Positions 1 through 10,367 of a stretch of 64,000 nucleotides of DNA are shown piece by piece. The notes beneath the pieces were generated by a model, which was given only the letters and a program-made list of their open reading frames with translations, had not been told where the DNA came from and ran no database searches. Position 1 is the stretch's first letter; each line of letters opens with the position of its first letter. The stretch lies in assembly GCF_035610345.1 (NCBI RefSeq), contig NZ_CP141214.1:124001-188000 (forward strand), read 5' to 3'. The stretch comes from Sinorhizobium meliloti. GTDB lineage: Bacteria > Pseudomonadota > Alphaproteobacteria > Rhizobiales > Rhizobiaceae. The position numbers and the translations under genes are program-made.

Positions 1-91
1 CAAAGGCCGCGACTTCCGGAAGCTTTGCGGATACCGGCCGTGCAATAGATGCGTGGGCATCGGTTTGAAACATCCTGACGCTGCTCAGCAA

Positions 92-1309
92 TCACATGGT
101 CCATAGAATGGACAAGGGCGCTGCCTGCAATTTTTCTCCGAAAGGCGTCACGCGGTCATGATCGTGCAAGACCAGTCCACGCACGAAACGACCGCCAACC
201 GCTTCCTGCAACTGACGCAATCCCCTGAAATCCTCAGTCTTCACCGTCGCTGATGCCTTGACCTCTATTCCGACGATCCGACCACGGCGATCCTCGATGA
301 CGACATCGACCTCGTCCTGATCTTTGGTCCTGTAATGCGAAAACGAAAAGCGCCGGTCAGACCAGGAGGCAAGCTTCAAAAGCTCGGAAACAACGAAGCT
401 TTCAAGCAACGCTCCATACCGTGTTCTGTTTTCACGCAGCGCTTCGGATACGTCCTCCCGCAAGCTCGCCAGCAGTCCCGTATCGAGAAAGTGCAGTTTG
501 GGCGTTTTTATCAGCCGGCTTAACCGGTTGTTCGACCATGGCGCCAGCGTTCTGATCAGAAAAAGCCGCTCGAGAATGGCTACATCTTTTTGCGCGGTGA
601 CGCTCGACAGTCCCAATGCGGCACCGAAACTGCTGTGGTTCACCAGTTGGCCGGCATGTTCCGCAAGAACATCCAGCAACCGCGGCAGTCGATCGAGTTG
701 ATCGATGTTGGCGATGTCGCGAACGTCCCGATCGAGAATCAGGGCCACGTAGTCTTCCAACCAGGCGACCCGCCGGGCAGGCGTCGCTCTGCGCAAGACC
801 TCCGGATAGCCACCGCGCAGCACGGTTTCCAGAAGATCATCACCAAATATAGCGTCCTCGCCGGTCGCGGGTTCCTCACCAGCGAATAGACGATCCAGCA
901 AATCACCCGGGGTCGAACGGATTTCGGACTGGGCGAAAGGCAGGAGCGGGACCACGGCCATGCGCCCGGCAAGGGAGTCCGCAATCGCGGGCACAGTTGC
1001 CAGATTGGCCGAACCTGTGAGTAGAAATCGGCCCGGGGCGTCGTCGCGGTCAACGCTTTCCTTAATTGCCAGTATCAGTTCGGGCGCCCGCTGAACTTCA
1101 TCGATCACGCTCCTGTTAAGGCCCCGGACAAAACCGACCGGATCAGCCTTGGCAGCACTGAGCGCGCCGGCGTCGTCGAGGGTGATATAGGCGCGATCAG
1201 GGCCTGAGAATTGCCGCGCAAGAGTTGTCTTTCCAGCTTGCCTTGGGCCGGCTATCAGGACGACACGAGTGTCGGCAAGCGCAGTCTCGACTATCGGACG
1301 AGCCTCCGT
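92..1309 (-). CDS. AAA_14/DUF4143 ATPase, start codon unresolved
   Basis: This is an ATPase of the AAA_14 plus DUF4143 family, whose cellular role is generally unknown. The open frame extends beyond the first GTG at 1108 up to the traH stop codon. It then encodes a Walker A loop (AGPRQAGKTT) near 1250, Walker B (SVIDEVQRAP) near 1100 and the sensor segment LLTGSAN. The DUF4143 part follows (KLHFLDTGLLAS), with a C-terminal nuclease-like signature DEVDVVIE...GIEVKAS. The protein is therefore close to 400 residues and nearly complete. No ATG lies between the TAG of traH at 1310-1312 and Walker A; only weak alternatives such as CTG or ATA exist. The gene may have lost its own start at a junction, or it may use a rare start or be translated after traH. 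Family identity is secure; the start and activity are not. Confidence 0.8.
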   Translation of the reverse strand, partial: TEARPIVETALADTRVVLIAGPRQAGKTTLARQFSGPDRAYITLDDAGALSAAKADPVGFVRGLNRSVIDEVQRAPELILAIKESVDRDDAPGRFLLTGSANLATVPAIADSLAGRMAVVPLLPFAQSEIRSTPGDLLDRLFAGEEPATGEDAIFGDDLLETVLRGGYPEVLRRATPARRVAWLEDYVALILDRDVRDIANIDQLDRLPRLLDVLAEHAGQLVNHSSFGAALGLSSVTAQKDVAILERLFLIRTLAPWSNNRLSRLIKTPKLHFLDTGLLASLREDVSEALRENRTRYGALLESFVVSELLKLASWSDRRFSFSHYRTKDQDEVDVVIEDRRGRIVGIEVKASATVKTEDFRGLRQLQEAVGGRFVRGLVLHDHDRVTPFGEKLQAAPLSILWTM

Positions 1310-2008
1310 CTATTTTAAAGTCATTTCCCAACCAATTTTAATCGCGCAGCCGTCTATATCTGACTTGGCAGCGAACGAAGGTCTCAAATTTCCAGTCGTA
1401 TATTTCCCACCGATCCGGGAAAGGTCGATTCGCATCTCCGCCGATCCAACGCTGCGGCTTTTCCCCGGACTTTCAGTGGCCGCATCCTCAGGAGAGCTGT
1501 CGGTGGCGTCCGCGTCTGAGGATGACGCACTGTCTGTCGTCGCGCTCCCTCCCGGATCAGGAGCCTGAAACACACGCACGCCTTCGAATTCGCCGGTCTT
1601 CCAAGCGTAGATCGCATCGTCGAAAATGTGCGGAAAGACCTCGTCGCTCCAAGGGTTGCCGTACCACTTGGCCACAATCCGAAGCACCTTGGCGAACATC
1701 GCAGTTCCCTTGCGAAGGTTCTCGCAGGCGTCGACCAGATCGGGCTGCAGATCGGAAGCATCCTTGACTCCGACGCCCGCCGGAAACTGCGTCAGGCCGA
1801 CACGCACCACCGCTTGGCCGACATACTGCCGGACGATCGCGATGGCTTCGTCCGGCGTCGTCGCCTTCGGGATGAGGATCAATCGGCCACCTGATTTGAC
1901 GGTGACGGCAAGTGGATCATTTGCGCCCGCGGCGGTCACGAACTGCTCGACGATCGGGGGCTTCAACGAGGGGTCTGCGCATTGTTGAATCAGGGCAGCG
2001 TCGAGCAT
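1310..2008 (-). CDS. traH: Conjugal transfer protein TraH
   Basis: TraH is the last gene of the traA-F-B-H transfer operon of Ti and Sym plasmids; its precise role is not established. The start is ATG at 2008, preceded by AAGGAG with a 6-nt spacer. The protein is 232 residues and has the conserved N-terminal half seen in rhizobial TraH (ADPSLKPPIVEQFV, GGRLILIPK, VRVGLTQFPAG, KWYGNPWSDEVFPHIF). A low-complexity Ser/Asp/Glu linker follows, then the motif SAEMRIDLSRIGG. The last 30 or so residues after that motif do not look like the family end and may be a new tail made by a DNA junction. The gene begins 17 nt downstream of the traB stop, so it should be co-transcribed with traA-F-B. Confidence 0.88.
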   Translation of the reverse strand: MLDAALIQQCADPSLKPPIVEQFVTAAGANDPLAVTVKSGGRLILIPKATTPDEAIAIVRQYVGQAVVRVGLTQFPAGVGVKDASDLQPDLVDACENLRKGTAMFAKVLRIVAKWYGNPWSDEVFPHIFDDAIYAWKTGEFEGVRVFQAPDPGGSATTDSASSSDADATDSSPEDAATESPGKSRSVGSAEMRIDLSRIGGKYTTGNLRPSFAAKSDIDGCAIKIGWEMTLK

Positions 2009-2025
2009 GGCGGGCTCCTTGGCAT

Positions 2026-3189
2026 TCAGATGTTGAAGGAAAGAACGAGGGGTTTCGCGAACAAGCGCGCCCAGGCTTGAGTGCTGGCGCGCTGGATGGC
2101 GACGATCGATGTCCCCTTGGTCCACCAGCCATTGCCGAAAGCGACGATGAAGTCCGGCTCCTGCAGCAGGGACTGCAGGACGGGCCAGACGATCAGTTGC
2201 TCGTAGCAGATCAGCGGTGCGATCCGAGCGTCGACGGCGGTCACAAGCGGGTTGGCGAAGAAATGCGCCCGCGCGCTGCCGCTCTGACCCAGCAGGGCGC
2301 GCCAAGGCTGCCACATCGAGCCCGGAACAGGCATACGTTCGCGATAGACGATTTGAGCGCCGTCGCCTGAAATCGCGACCAGAACATTGTCGTATCCGTT
2401 CGCATCGATGATGGCGGCGCCGGCAATGACGGTGGCGTCACTTTCCTGCAGTGCTTTTACCCAAAGCCGCTCGACGGTGGGCGTCCAGAAGCCCAGAGAA
2501 CTTTCGGGAAGAACAACGGTGCGGGTGCCGCCGGATGCCTGACCCTTCATCGTGGCAATCAGATCACGGTGACGCGCAATGCTGACGTCGCGACCGAGCG
2601 AAGCTCCGAACTGGAGATCGACGCCCCGCCAGCCCTCCGGTAGTTTCGGTGGGTCCCAGGTTGCGGCGGACCATGCCCAAAACCCAATGAGGACGATCGG
2701 GACAGCCGGCCACATGCGGGTAACGAGGCCCATGAGGCCGGCTGTCGTGGCAACCAGCCCCCACCATCCCCACCCTGGAAACAGCACGCCCGCGGCGGTG
2801 ATCGGATGCGCCCAACCGGTGATGCCAAATGGGGGGATAGCCATGAGCGCGGCCGCCACCAGATAGCAAATCGGACGAATGGCAGAATGCCTTGTCCAGA
2901 GGATCGCGTGGACCGCGACAAAGCTCAAAGATGCGCAGAGCCATAGAGCCAAGCCAGGCCACAGGTCGAACGCGTAAAAGGCCGCCACGCCTTGTGGCAG
3001 ACCGCGTGATGCAGCGAGAAAATAGCCGGCCGAGACACACGCAGCCGTCAGCCTCTTTCGCGCAAGCGCCCAGAGGGTCGGAAACGTGCATGCGAGCGGA
3101 AGGAGAAGGACGTTCCCGCTCCAAGCAACCGTTCCGGCAATGATTGAAGCGGTAATCAACAGGACCGGCCGAACGTGCTCACAGTGCAT
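2026..3189 (-). CDS. traB: Conjugal transfer protein TraB, nitrilase-like membrane protein
   Basis: TraB of rhizobial plasmids improves conjugation efficiency and has a carbon-nitrogen hydrolase domain behind several membrane segments. The N-terminal half (about residues 5-190) is strongly hydrophobic. The C-terminal half carries the nitrilase residues: Glu in [11 protein letters not shown], a basic position in YRERMPVPG, and the nucleophile Cys in [14 protein letters not shown] chose ATG at 3189 ([11 protein letters not shown]) because it overlaps the end of traF by 11 nt and gives 387 residues, the normal size. The longer frame from 3258 lies inside traF. The overlap implies translational coupling to traF. 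The call rests on sequence and on gene order. Confidence 0.9.
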   Translation of the reverse strand: MHCEHVRPVLLITASIIAGTVAWSGNVLLLPLACTFPTLWALARKRLTAACVSAGYFLAASRGLPQGVAAFYAFDLWPGLALWLCASLSFVAVHAILWTRHSAIRPICYLVAAALMAIPPFGITGWAHPITAAGVLFPGWGWWGLVATTAGLMGLVTRMWPAVPIVLIGFWAWSAATWDPPKLPEGWRGVDLQFGASLGRDVSIARHRDLIATMKGQASGGTRTVVLPESSLGFWTPTVERLWVKALQESDATVIAGAAIIDANGYDNVLVAISGDGAQIVYRERMPVPGSMWQPWRALLGQSGSARAHFFANPLVTAVDARIAPLICYEQLIVWPVLQSLLQEPDFIVAFGNGWWTKGTSIVAIQRASTQAWARLFAKPLVLSFNI

Positions 3190-3745
3190 TGGTGAGCACC
3201 GGTTGCGCCAGGCCGAGGATGCCCGCGACGGGAAGGGGTCCGAAGTAGCGGGAGTCATAGGAGCTCCTCAACGGTGAGTGCAGGAAGACGCTTTCTGCCG
3301 GCACGACGCCGCCGGAATAAGGCACCATCGGCCGACCCTCGCCGTCGCGCTGAGCCAGATCGGAGAAAGGGATCGCATGCCCGTCGATCGTGACGCCCGC
3401 ACCGATTTCGACATGCTGCCCGGGAACCCCGATGACCGTCTTGATGAGCGGCGCGACCCCGCCCGGGCACGTTCCGAAGCGGAGATAGCCACGCGCTCTG
3501 GCCTCTCGCATGACAGGCGTTTGCGGAGGACAAATGAAGACGAGATCGCCTGTCGACACCACTCGATTGAGCGCCGAGATGCGCCAGAGGCCAAGGGGTT
3601 CGCTCGGTGTCAGATTGATGCGGTAGCCGCCGATGATGGCCGCAGCAACACTGCCGGCAAGGGTGGTTGCTGCCACCAGCAAAAGCACGACGGCATTCGA
3701 TCTTTGCGTAGGTCCCATCCGAGGTGCAGACACTTGCGCCGTCAT
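3179..3745 (-). CDS. traF: TraF, S26-type signal peptidase of conjugal transfer
   Basis: TraF is a membrane-anchored serine protease of the S26C family that processes the conjugative pilin in Ti and RP4 systems. There is one N-terminal membrane segment (about residues 13-38). The catalytic Ser is in TPSEPLGLW and the catalytic Lys in [12 protein letters not shown], followed by the box [13 protein letters not shown]. The ATG at 3745 overlaps the traA TGA as ATGA, giving 188 residues and translational coupling; this is preferred to the upstream start at 3778 inside traA. The C-terminus overlaps traB. No trb mating-pair genes are present in this window, so the pilin substrate would be encoded elsewhere. 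Confidence 0.92.
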   Translation of the reverse strand: MTAQVSAPRMGPTQRSNAVVLLLVAATTLAGSVAAAIIGGYRINLTPSEPLGLWRISALNRVVSTGDLVFICPPQTPVMREARARGYLRFGTCPGGVAPLIKTVIGVPGQHVEIGAGVTIDGHAIPFSDLAQRDGEGRPMVPYSGGVVPAESVFLHSPLRSSYDSRYFGPLPVAGILGLAQPVLTNAL

Positions 3746-6700
3746 TTCAAGGAGATCCCCTGGCTCTTTTTCTGGCACAGGCTTTCTGCCTGCTTCAACG
3801 CCTCGGTCGTGCGCTCATGCGCGGCCAGCTGCTGCACCGTCCGCATCGAATTCCACGCCGATTGCACTTCGGCCTTCTGCCCGGCCGTCATTGCACCCGT
3901 GATCGCATTGAAGGTCTGTCCGCTGGAGTCCTTGGCAGCCAGAGGAAGGAAGGTCCGTTCGCCGAAACGCTCCGCTACAGCCTTGGCGAAACCCTCGAAC
4001 TCGGCCTTCACTTGTCTGTCGGCAAGCGCATATTCGAGACCGGCCGGCAGGTCGTTCCGGTCGATCGCATCGCGCACACGTTCGAGGGTCTCCTTTGCGT
4101 TTGCCGAGAGCGCCGGAATATCGATCGACATCTTCAGACGAACGGCGCGTTCCTCGACCTCAAACTTCCGTTCGGCTTCCGCCCGTTGGCGCAGATAGCG
4201 TTCCAGATTTCGGGCAAGAGCCGGCGCGTTGGTCAGCGCCGTTGACCGCGCCTGCTTGTCTGTGCCGCTTGCCAGTAGACCGGTCTTGCCTTTCAACGCG
4301 CCGAAGCTTTCCGGTTGGTCGCGGATCCTGCTGATGGTGGCATCCGCCACCGCTCCATCCTTCAGCAGGGCGTCGACATTGATTGCTTTAAACGCCCTTT
4401 CCGGCTGCGCATAGACGAGGTGGAAACGGGTCGAAACCTCCTCCCACTGCTTCTTCAAGCCGCGATCGGCTGCGACCTTGTCCTCGACCGCCTGGTCGAC
4501 TGACTTTGCGAAGGTGGTAATGCCGGAAACCATAGGTTTTACCTTCCTGACAGTGTCCTGGAGTGGAGATTTCACAGAGCTGATGATGAGCCCGAGCTTG
4601 GCGGCAACCGCGGCGAGGCGCGCACCAAGATCGATGAGCTTTTGCTTTTGCCCGACCGTCCATTCCAGCCGATCGCGAAGGAGCGTCCGGGCCACGTTGA
4701 CGAGATTGAGGCCGCGAGCTTCGGCGAAGCAAAGGGTTTGCCGGGAAAAACTGCCTTTCTCGTAGTCGAGCGTCGTTTCCTTGGTGTTCCTGCGCGAGAG
4801 GACTGGGATCAAGCCGCCGGCTTTAGCGAAGGATCTTCGGCCGTAATAGACGGCCAGGTCCTCACGATGACGAGTCATGGCGACATAGGTGAGGTGGCGA
4901 TCAAGAGAAAGAGAACCCAGCACCTTGACCCGATCCACTGTGGCGCCCTGGCTCTTGTGGATCGTCGTGGCATAGCCATAATCGAGGTTGTTGTAGAAGC
5001 GCTGTTCGACCAGCACCTGGCGCGCAAGCTCGCCATCGCCGACCTTCGCTATGATGCGGCCCGGCCCGGTCTCAACGACCTTGGCCAACATGCCATTCTT
5101 GACACCGAGTGAGCCCTCGTTCTTGAGGAACACGATCTGGTCGCCGATCGCGAAGTTGCGATCGCCATCCGCCGTCTTGAACACGGTTCCTTCATCGAGA
5201 ACGCCGCGTTCGATGAGCTTGATGCGCGCCATCTGGTTCAGCATGCGAACGTCCCTGCGCAAATGGGCAAGGATCAGGGACGTCTTCGCCGGATCGTAAT
5301 CGCGGTCCCAGGCGGCGATGAGGTTGTCGACGGCGTCGGCCTTCAGATCCCATCCGATCACCTTGCCATTGGTACGGTAGGCGGCGACTGCCCTGCCGAC
5401 GTTGCCACGCGCCAGATCAAGCGAGGCATCGCGCATCCATTGCTGGCGCTGGCGATAGATGGTTTCGAGTTCGGCATAGCCGATGCGATCGGCAATCGCG
5501 CGAAACGCGGCGCCTGCTTCGATGGGTTGAAGCTGTTCGGGATCGCCGATGAGAACGAGCTTGGCACCGGCCTTCGTTACGGCTTCGACGAACAGCGCCA
5601 TCTGCCGCGACGACACCATGCCGGCTTCGTCCAGGACGAAGACCGTCTTGCTATCGAGCTGGTTACGCCCCCCGTGCCAGCGCAGTTCCCAGGACGACAG
5701 CGTGCGAGAGACGATCCCGGCTTCCTTCTCAAGGCCCTCGGCCGCCTTGCCGGCAAGTGCGCCGCCGACAACCCGGTAGCCTGCCGCCTCCCAGGCTTCG
5801 CGCGCAGCCTTCATCATCGTCGTCTTGCCGGCGCCGGCGCGGCCGATCACCGCGGCAATCCGCTCGGATCCCGATGCATGCTCGATCGCCGTTTTCTGCT
5901 CGTCCGAAAGACGCTCATGACGCGCAAATGTCGCCGCCAGCACCGCGTCGCGAACGCCATGCGAAGTCCGCTGAGACAGCCAGACCGCTCGATTGGCCAT
6001 CTCGGCTTCGAGACGAATCATGTCGCGGGACGTGTACTTGACCGGCACTCGGATACCGGTGGCAAAGTCGATCCGCTCGCGCTCCAGGCGGAGCGTGTCG
6101 GGATGCAGGATGATCCGAACCATAAGGCTTTGGAACAGGGCGGAATCGTCGATGTAACGATGCAAGACCTTGGCGACATCACGCTCGTCGAACACGCTTT
6201 TCTCACGGGTGATCAGGTCGATGACGAGCTTCGGATTGCGGTCGATCCGTCTCGCATTTTCCGCTTTACGCGCATCCTGCAGTTCGATGAGCTCGAGCTC
6301 GACCGGCTTCGTGGCAACATCGGTTTTCCGCTCGATCGCCCTGGTGCCGACGCCAAGGTGGATGGTCGGTTCGAGATCGATCCCTTGCTTTTCGAAGGAC
6401 CGTCCATCGACGCGAAGGTCGAGACCGGCCAGCGCCAGATGCCGGTTCTGGCAAGCAAACCATCCGTCGCGAAACGCGTTGAAATCGTCGATACCTCCAG
6501 CCCAGAGCTTATAGACGATCTTGCCTGCATCGTTGCGGATCGGATTGCCGTCCGGCCCGAGCACGGCAACCTTCTTGGCGCCGAAACCGTCTTCGGTCAG
6601 CGGCCGCAACGTCGTCATCAAATGAACGTGCGGATTGCCAGGGGCGTCGTGATAGACCCAGTCGACCACCATGCCCTTCGATGTAATGTGGCGCTCGACA

Positions 6701-7053
6701 AAATCCCGTACGAGCGCAATGTTCTGCTGAGCGCTCAGTTCGATCGGCAGTTCGATCGTGACGTCCTTGGCAAGCTGGGCATCGGAGCGCTTCTCGAAAT
6801 CTTCGACCTTGTTCCAGAAGGCTTCGGAGGCGCCGGCGACCGAACGATCCGCGATCATTGCACGCAGCCATTCCGGGGCATCGGCAGGAATAACGAACTC
6901 TTCATGCAGCAATCCCTGCTTGCGAGTGTAGTCGATCGTTCGAGCCTCGCGCTCGTAGTCCATCTTGGCGCAGTGCCGATAGGCCGCCGACAGGACGGCG
7001 CTGCGGCCGGAGCCGCGGGCGACGACGCTGACGGAGAAGTGAGGGACGGCCAC
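3742..7053 (-). CDS. traA: Conjugal transfer relaxase/helicase TraA
   Basis: TraA nicks oriT, stays bound to the 5' end and unwinds plasmid DNA for transfer. The N-terminal MobA/MobL relaxase domain (about residues 1-220) starts [15 protein letters not shown], has the Tyr in SAAYRHC and the metal-binding histidines in [13 protein letters not shown]. The TraI/RecD-like helicase follows, with Walker [13 protein letters not shown] and Walker [14 protein letters not shown], then [17 protein letters not shown] near residue 715. The C-terminal 350 residues are helical and charged. I chose GTG at 7053 from the family N-terminus (VAVPHFSVS); a GTG at 7113 in frame is the alternative. The length, about 1103 residues, is normal for rhizobial plasmids. 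The gene is transcribed away from oriT, leading traA-F-B-H. Confidence 0.95.
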   Translation of the reverse strand: MAVPHFSVSVVARGSGRSAVLSAAYRHCAKMDYEREARTIDYTRKQGLLHEEFVIPADAPEWLRAMIADRSVAGASEAFWNKVEDFEKRSDAQLAKDVTIELPIELSAQQNIALVRDFVERHITSKGMVVDWVYHDAPGNPHVHLMTTLRPLTEDGFGAKKVAVLGPDGNPIRNDAGKIVYKLWAGGIDDFNAFRDGWFACQNRHLALAGLDLRVDGRSFEKQGIDLEPTIHLGVGTRAIERKTDVATKPVELELIELQDARKAENARRIDRNPKLVIDLITREKSVFDERDVAKVLHRYIDDSALFQSLMVRIILHPDTLRLERERIDFATGIRVPVKYTSRDMIRLEAEMANRAVWLSQRTSHGVRDAVLAATFARHERLSDEQKTAIEHASGSERIAAVIGRAGAGKTTMMKAAREAWEAAGYRVVGGALAGKAAEGLEKEAGIVSRTLSSWELRWHGGRNQLDSKTVFVLDEAGMVSSRQMALFVEAVTKAGAKLVLIGDPEQLQPIEAGAAFRAIADRIGYAELETIYRQRQQWMRDASLDLARGNVGRAVAAYRTNGKVIGWDLKADAVDNLIAAWDRDYDPAKTSLILAHLRRDVRMLNQMARIKLIERGVLDEGTVFKTADGDRNFAIGDQIVFLKNEGSLGVKNGMLAKVVETGPGRIIAKVGDGELARQVLVEQRFYNNLDYGYATTIHKSQGATVDRVKVLGSLSLDRHLTYVAMTRHREDLAVYYGRRSFAKAGGLIPVLSRRNTKETTLDYEKGSFSRQTLCFAEARGLNLVNVARTLLRDRLEWTVGQKQKLIDLGARLAAVAAKLGLIISSVKSPLQDTVRKVKPMVSGITTFAKSVDQAVEDKVAADRGLKKQWEEVSTRFHLVYAQPERAFKAINVDALLKDGAVADATISRIRDQPESFGALKGKTGLLASGTDKQARSTALTNAPALARNLERYLRQRAEAERKFEVEERAVRLKMSIDIPALSANAKETLERVRDAIDRNDLPAGLEYALADRQVKAEFEGFAKAVAERFGERTFLPLAAKDSSGQTFNAITGAMTAGQKAEVQSAWNSMRTVQQLAAHERTTEALKQAESLCQKKSQGISLK

Positions 7054-7120
7054 GGCGAATTCTTTCCCGGTTGCGAACGAAATCAACAGGTTCGTCGAGA
7101 GCGGCGGGGCCACCAGGCCT

Positions 7121-7166
7121 CCAGCAAGGGCGTCGCGTTAGCGACGTATAATTGCGCCCTTGGAAG
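7121..7166. other. oriT: Origin of transfer (oriT), RSF1010/Ti type
   Basis: The traA-traC intergenic region holds two nested inverted repeats. The outer arms are CAAGGGCG at 7125-7132 and CGCCCTTG at 7155-7162. The inner stem is CGTCGC (7131-7136) against GCGACG (7141-7146) with loop GTTA. The core TATAATTGCGCCCTTGG at 7147-7163 matches, from memory, the conserved nick region of Ti-plasmid and IncQ origins. Its place between the divergent traA and traC-D-G operons is the standard one. The exact nick position is not assigned here. Confidence 0.88.
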
Positions 7167-7233
7167 CCGCTCCTTCGGAACGGCCGGGATGATCCACCAA
7201 AGGATCGCCCTCTGCGATTGTAGGATTCACAGT

Positions 7234-7248
7234 AGTGCGTTCCGCACT
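7234..7248. promoter_or_regulatory. Palindrome, possible tra-box-like regulator site
   Basis: There is a perfect 6-bp inverted repeat, AGTGCG-TTC-CGCACT, 58 nt before the traC start and between oriT and traC. In Ti and related plasmids a LuxR-type regulator (TraR) binds an 18-bp dyad in this intergenic region. The half-site here shares the GTGC core with known tra boxes but is not identical to the Ti box. Assignment to a regulator is inference, and no traR or traI gene is in the window. Confidence 0.45.
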
Positions 7249-7305
7249 CACTTCCCTGAAACTGGGTTCGAAAGACAAGCTTTCTCACTCAGGGAGACGA
7301 ACGGA

Positions 7306-7602
7306 ATGAAGAAGCCATCCTTCAAAATCCGAGCCGAAATCGCGCAGCTGCAGGAGCAACTCAAGGCCGCTGAAACGCGTGAGGCGGAGCGCATCGGTCG
7401 GATTGCCCTCAAGGCCGGTCTCGGCGAGATCGAGGTCGACGAGACACAGCTACAGGCGGCTTTTGAGGACCTTGCGAAGCGGTTTCGGGGAGGCGAGGTT
7501 CGCACGACCGGAGGGAAGAGGGGAGCTGGCGTCGGCGAAAGCAGCGCACCGTCTGCGCAGAACGCGGCTGGCGCGGCTGCGGGCGGGACTGCTGAGGCTT
7601 AA
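7306..7602 (+). CDS. traC: Conjugal transfer protein TraC
   Basis: TraC is a small accessory protein of the relaxosome in rhizobial plasmids, thought to act with TraA at oriT. The ATG at 7306 follows AGGGAG (7291-7296). The 98-residue product begins [19 protein letters not shown], has a coiled-coil-like N-terminal half with heptad Leu/Ile, then [16 protein letters not shown] and an Ala/Gly-rich tail. It starts the traC-D-G operon; traD begins 4 nt after its stop. The frame is open far upstream through traA sequence, but that extension is antisense to traA and is not real. Confidence 0.9.
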   Translation: MKKPSFKIRAEIAQLQEQLKAAETREAERIGRIALKAGLGEIEVDETQLQAAFEDLAKRFRGGEVRTTGGKRGAGVGESSAPSAQNAAGAAAGGTAEA

Positions 7603-7606
7603 GCGG

Positions 7607-7822
7607 ATGGCGCGCACAACCACATCCGACGCCCGAAAGAAGGACACGCGGGAAAAGATCGAGCTCGGCGGCCTGATCGTCAAAGCGGGTCTTCGCTACG
7701 AGAAACGCGCGCTTCTGCTGGGCGCGCTCATCGATTTGAGCCAGCGCTTGAAAAGCAACGACACCGAACGCTCGCGACTAATGGCGATCGGCGCGGAGGC
7801 CTTTGGCAATTGCGATGAATAG
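7607..7822 (+). CDS. traD: Conjugal transfer protein TraD
   Basis: TraD is a short conserved protein always found between traC and traG in Ti-type transfer operons; it is required for, or supports, relaxosome function. The 71-residue product contains [28 protein letters not shown] in pieces typical of the family ([23 protein letters not shown]). The start at 7607 lies 4 nt behind traC. Its stop overlaps the traG start (ATGAATAG at 7815), so the three genes are translationally coupled. Confidence 0.9.
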   Translation: MARTTTSDARKKDTREKIELGGLIVKAGLRYEKRALLLGALIDLSQRLKSNDTERSRLMAIGAEAFGNCDE

Positions 7823-9791
7823 GATCATCCTTTTCATCGCGCCTGTCGCGCTGATGTTCCTCGTCACGATCGGATTGACCGGGATCGAACACTGGCTTTC
7901 GGGGTTTGGAAAGTCGGAGGCTGCTCGGCAGACGCTCGGCCGGGCGGGCATTGCCCTGCCTTATGTCTCAGCGGCCGCCATCGGCATCGTTCTCCTGTTC
8001 GCGAGCGCCGGCGCGATCAGGATCAAGACGGCCGGATGGGGCGTCGTTGCCGGTGGTATAGCGACGATCGCTGTCGCCATCGCTCGCGAGGCGATCAGGC
8101 TGTCGACATTCGGCAACCAGGTTCCGGTCGGCAAGTCCATCCTCTCCTATGTCGATCCCGCGACGCTGATGGGAGCGGCGGCGGCGGCGATATCTGCCTG
8201 CTTCGCCCTACGTGTCGCGCTCGTCGGCAATGCGGCCTTCGCCAGCGCCGAGCCGAAGCGCATTCGCGGCAAGCGGGCGCTGCATGGCGAGGCCGACTGG
8301 ATGAAAATGCAGGACGCGGAAAAACTCTTTGCTGACAAGGGCGGCATCGTCATTGGCGAGCGCTACCGTGTCGACAGGGACAGCACAGCGGGGCGCTCGT
8401 TCCGTGCCGATGACCCGGAAACGTGGGGCGCTGGCGGCAAGTCGCCGCTACTGTGTTTCGACGGTTCGTTCGGATCGACGCACGGTATCGTCTTCGCCGG
8501 ATCGGGCGGCTTCAAGACGACATCGGTGACGATCCCGACGGCACTCAAATGGAGTGGATCCCTTATCGTTCTCGATCCGTCGAACGAGCTGGCGCCGATG
8601 GTTTCAGCCCACAGAACGGGCTCGAACCGAGACTTGTTCGTCCTCGACCCGAAGAGGCCGGAGACTGGCTTCAATGCGCTCGACTGGATCGGACAATTCG
8701 GCGGCACCAAGGAAGAGGATATCGCCTCCGTCGCTTCATGGATCATGAGCGACAGCGGCGGCGCGCGTGGTGTTCGCGACGACTTCTTCCGCGCCTCGGC
8801 CTTGCAATTGCTGACGGCGATGATCGCTGACGTTTGTCTCTCCGGCCATACGGAGAAAGAGAGCCAGACGCTTCGCCAAGTTCGCGCCAATCTCTCCGAA
8901 CCGGAGCCGCAGTTGCGCCAACGCCTGCAGGAAATCTACGACAATTCGGATTCGGATTTCGTCAAGGAAAACGTCGCGGCTTTCGTGAACATGACACCCG
9001 AAACATTCTCCGGCGTCTACGCCAATGCGATCAAGGAAACCCATTGGCTGTCCTATCCGAACTATGCCGCGCTTGTTTCGGGCAAGACGTTTTCGACGGG
9101 GGATCTTGCCGAGGGAAACACCGACGCGTTCATCAACATCGATCTCAAGACCTTGGAGACGCATGCGGGCTTGGCCCGCGTCATCATCGGCTCGTTTCTC
9201 AACGGAATTTACAATCGCGATGGCTCGATGAAGGGCAGAGCACTCTTCCTTCTCGATGAGGTAGCGCGGCTTGGCTATATGAGGATCCTGGAAACCGCGC
9301 GCGATGCCGGTCGCAAATATGGCATCACGCTCGTCATGATCTACCAATCGATCGGGCAGATGCGCGAAACCTATGGCGGTCGCGACGCCGCCAGCAAATG
9401 ATTCGAGAGTACGAGCTGGATCTCGTTTGCGGCGATCAACGATCCGGAAACGGCGGACTATATCTCACGCCGTTGCGGCATGACGACAGTCGAGATCGAC
9501 CAGGTCAGCCGCAGTTCGCAAATGAAGGGATCATCGCGGACGCGATCGAAACAGTTGGCCGCACGACCGTTGATCCAGCCGCACGAGGTGCTTCGCATGC
9601 GCGCCGATGAGCAGATCGTCTTCACGGCCGGGAACGCGCCGCTCAGATGCGGGCGCGCGATCTGGTTTCGGCGTGACGACATGAAAGCCTGCATCGGAAC
9701 GAACAGGTTTCATACGCTCGGAAACCCACCCGATGCACTTCGGGTCGAGCCGGCGCGCAGCGCAGCGAGCAAGGCTGAACCAGAACAATGA
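7815..9791 (+). pseudogene. traG: Coupling protein traG interrupted by an in-frame TGA
   Basis: TraG is the VirD4-like ATPase that couples the relaxosome to the type IV secretion channel. The frame from ATG 7815 encodes membrane segments in the first 140 residues, then Walker A (GSGGFKTTS) and Walker B (ALFLLDEVARLGYM), and reaches a TGA at 9399-9401 after GGRDAASK. The same frame continues without a shift as FESTSWISFAAINDPETADY and on through the normal TraG C-terminus (DQVSRS, ARPLIQPHEVLRMRADEQIVF, CGRAIWFRRDDMK) to the stop at 9789-9791. The TGA sits where I recall family members having Trp (SKWFES), so a single TGG to TGA change or a sequencing error explains it. Uninterrupted, the protein would be 658 residues, the usual length. 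As read, the product is 528 residues and lacks a conserved part of the ATPase domain. Confidence 0.9.
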
Positions 9792-10334
9792 AGAGTATCG
9801 GAGAAATCAGCGTGAGCGCCGCCCAAAGGGGGGGATTTCGGGAATTCTCGTCGTGCGAGGGCGGGAACAGCGCAGCCGCAGGAGCTTCAACATAGTGGCC
9901 CGAAGGGGAGGCGGGACCGACTGCGCCCCGCATCTCGCACTCCGCCTAAAGCGCCTTGTTCGTAAACGCAGATGAAACCGAAGCCGAGGTAGGTTGAGGC
10001 GAACAGGAGAGGACCGAGCCGCCTGCGCAATCACTGACCGCGCGATCCTCTGCGCCGTGATCATCATTGCTACGGGAGGCTCGCTTGCCCTCGGGGGCGC
10101 TGGCAACCTCTCCGGAACTGCTAACTGCGGCTAGGACACCGACACCAGACTCGTTATCGACCGTGTTTTTGATCTGCGGCGCCGATCGCCATGTGAACTG
10201 CGCCCCGACGGCCATACGTCTGGTTTGGTGGGGAGAAAATCGCGGATATCGGTCAGACATTTCCGGTCCTGTACGGCACCAGAAGAGCCGGAAGCGGCTC
10301 GATGCCCGCTTGCGGTTTCTCAATTCGGCCGGTT
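9792..10334. other. Gap without a recognised gene
   Basis: No frame in this 540-base stretch gives a protein-like sequence. The minus-strand frames over 9807-10106 and 9946-10767 are Arg/Pro/Ser-rich in the way of GC-rich shadows. The area lies at the edge of the transfer block, where plasmids often hold decayed DNA. Confidence 0.4.
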
Positions 10335-10356
10335 GGCCCCGCCTCCCGGCGGGGCC
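10335..10356 (-). terminator. Hairpin after the DUF736 gene
   Basis: A perfect 9-bp stem, GGCCCCGCC-TCCC-GGCGGGGCC, lies 12 nt beyond the DUF736 stop codon. There is no clear T-run on the minus strand, so it may act as a weak or Rho-aided terminator or as a 3' RNA stabiliser. Confidence 0.5.
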
Positions 10357-10367
10357 TCGCCCGGATC

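Noticed and set aside
2009..2314. Extension of the traH frame to 2314
   Set aside because: It overlaps traB on the same strand, is Arg-rich, and the good ribosome site is at 2008.
5263..7305. Very long plus-strand open frame antisense to traA
   Set aside because: It is the shadow of the GC-rich traA gene; only its last 98 codons (traC from 7306) are protein-like.
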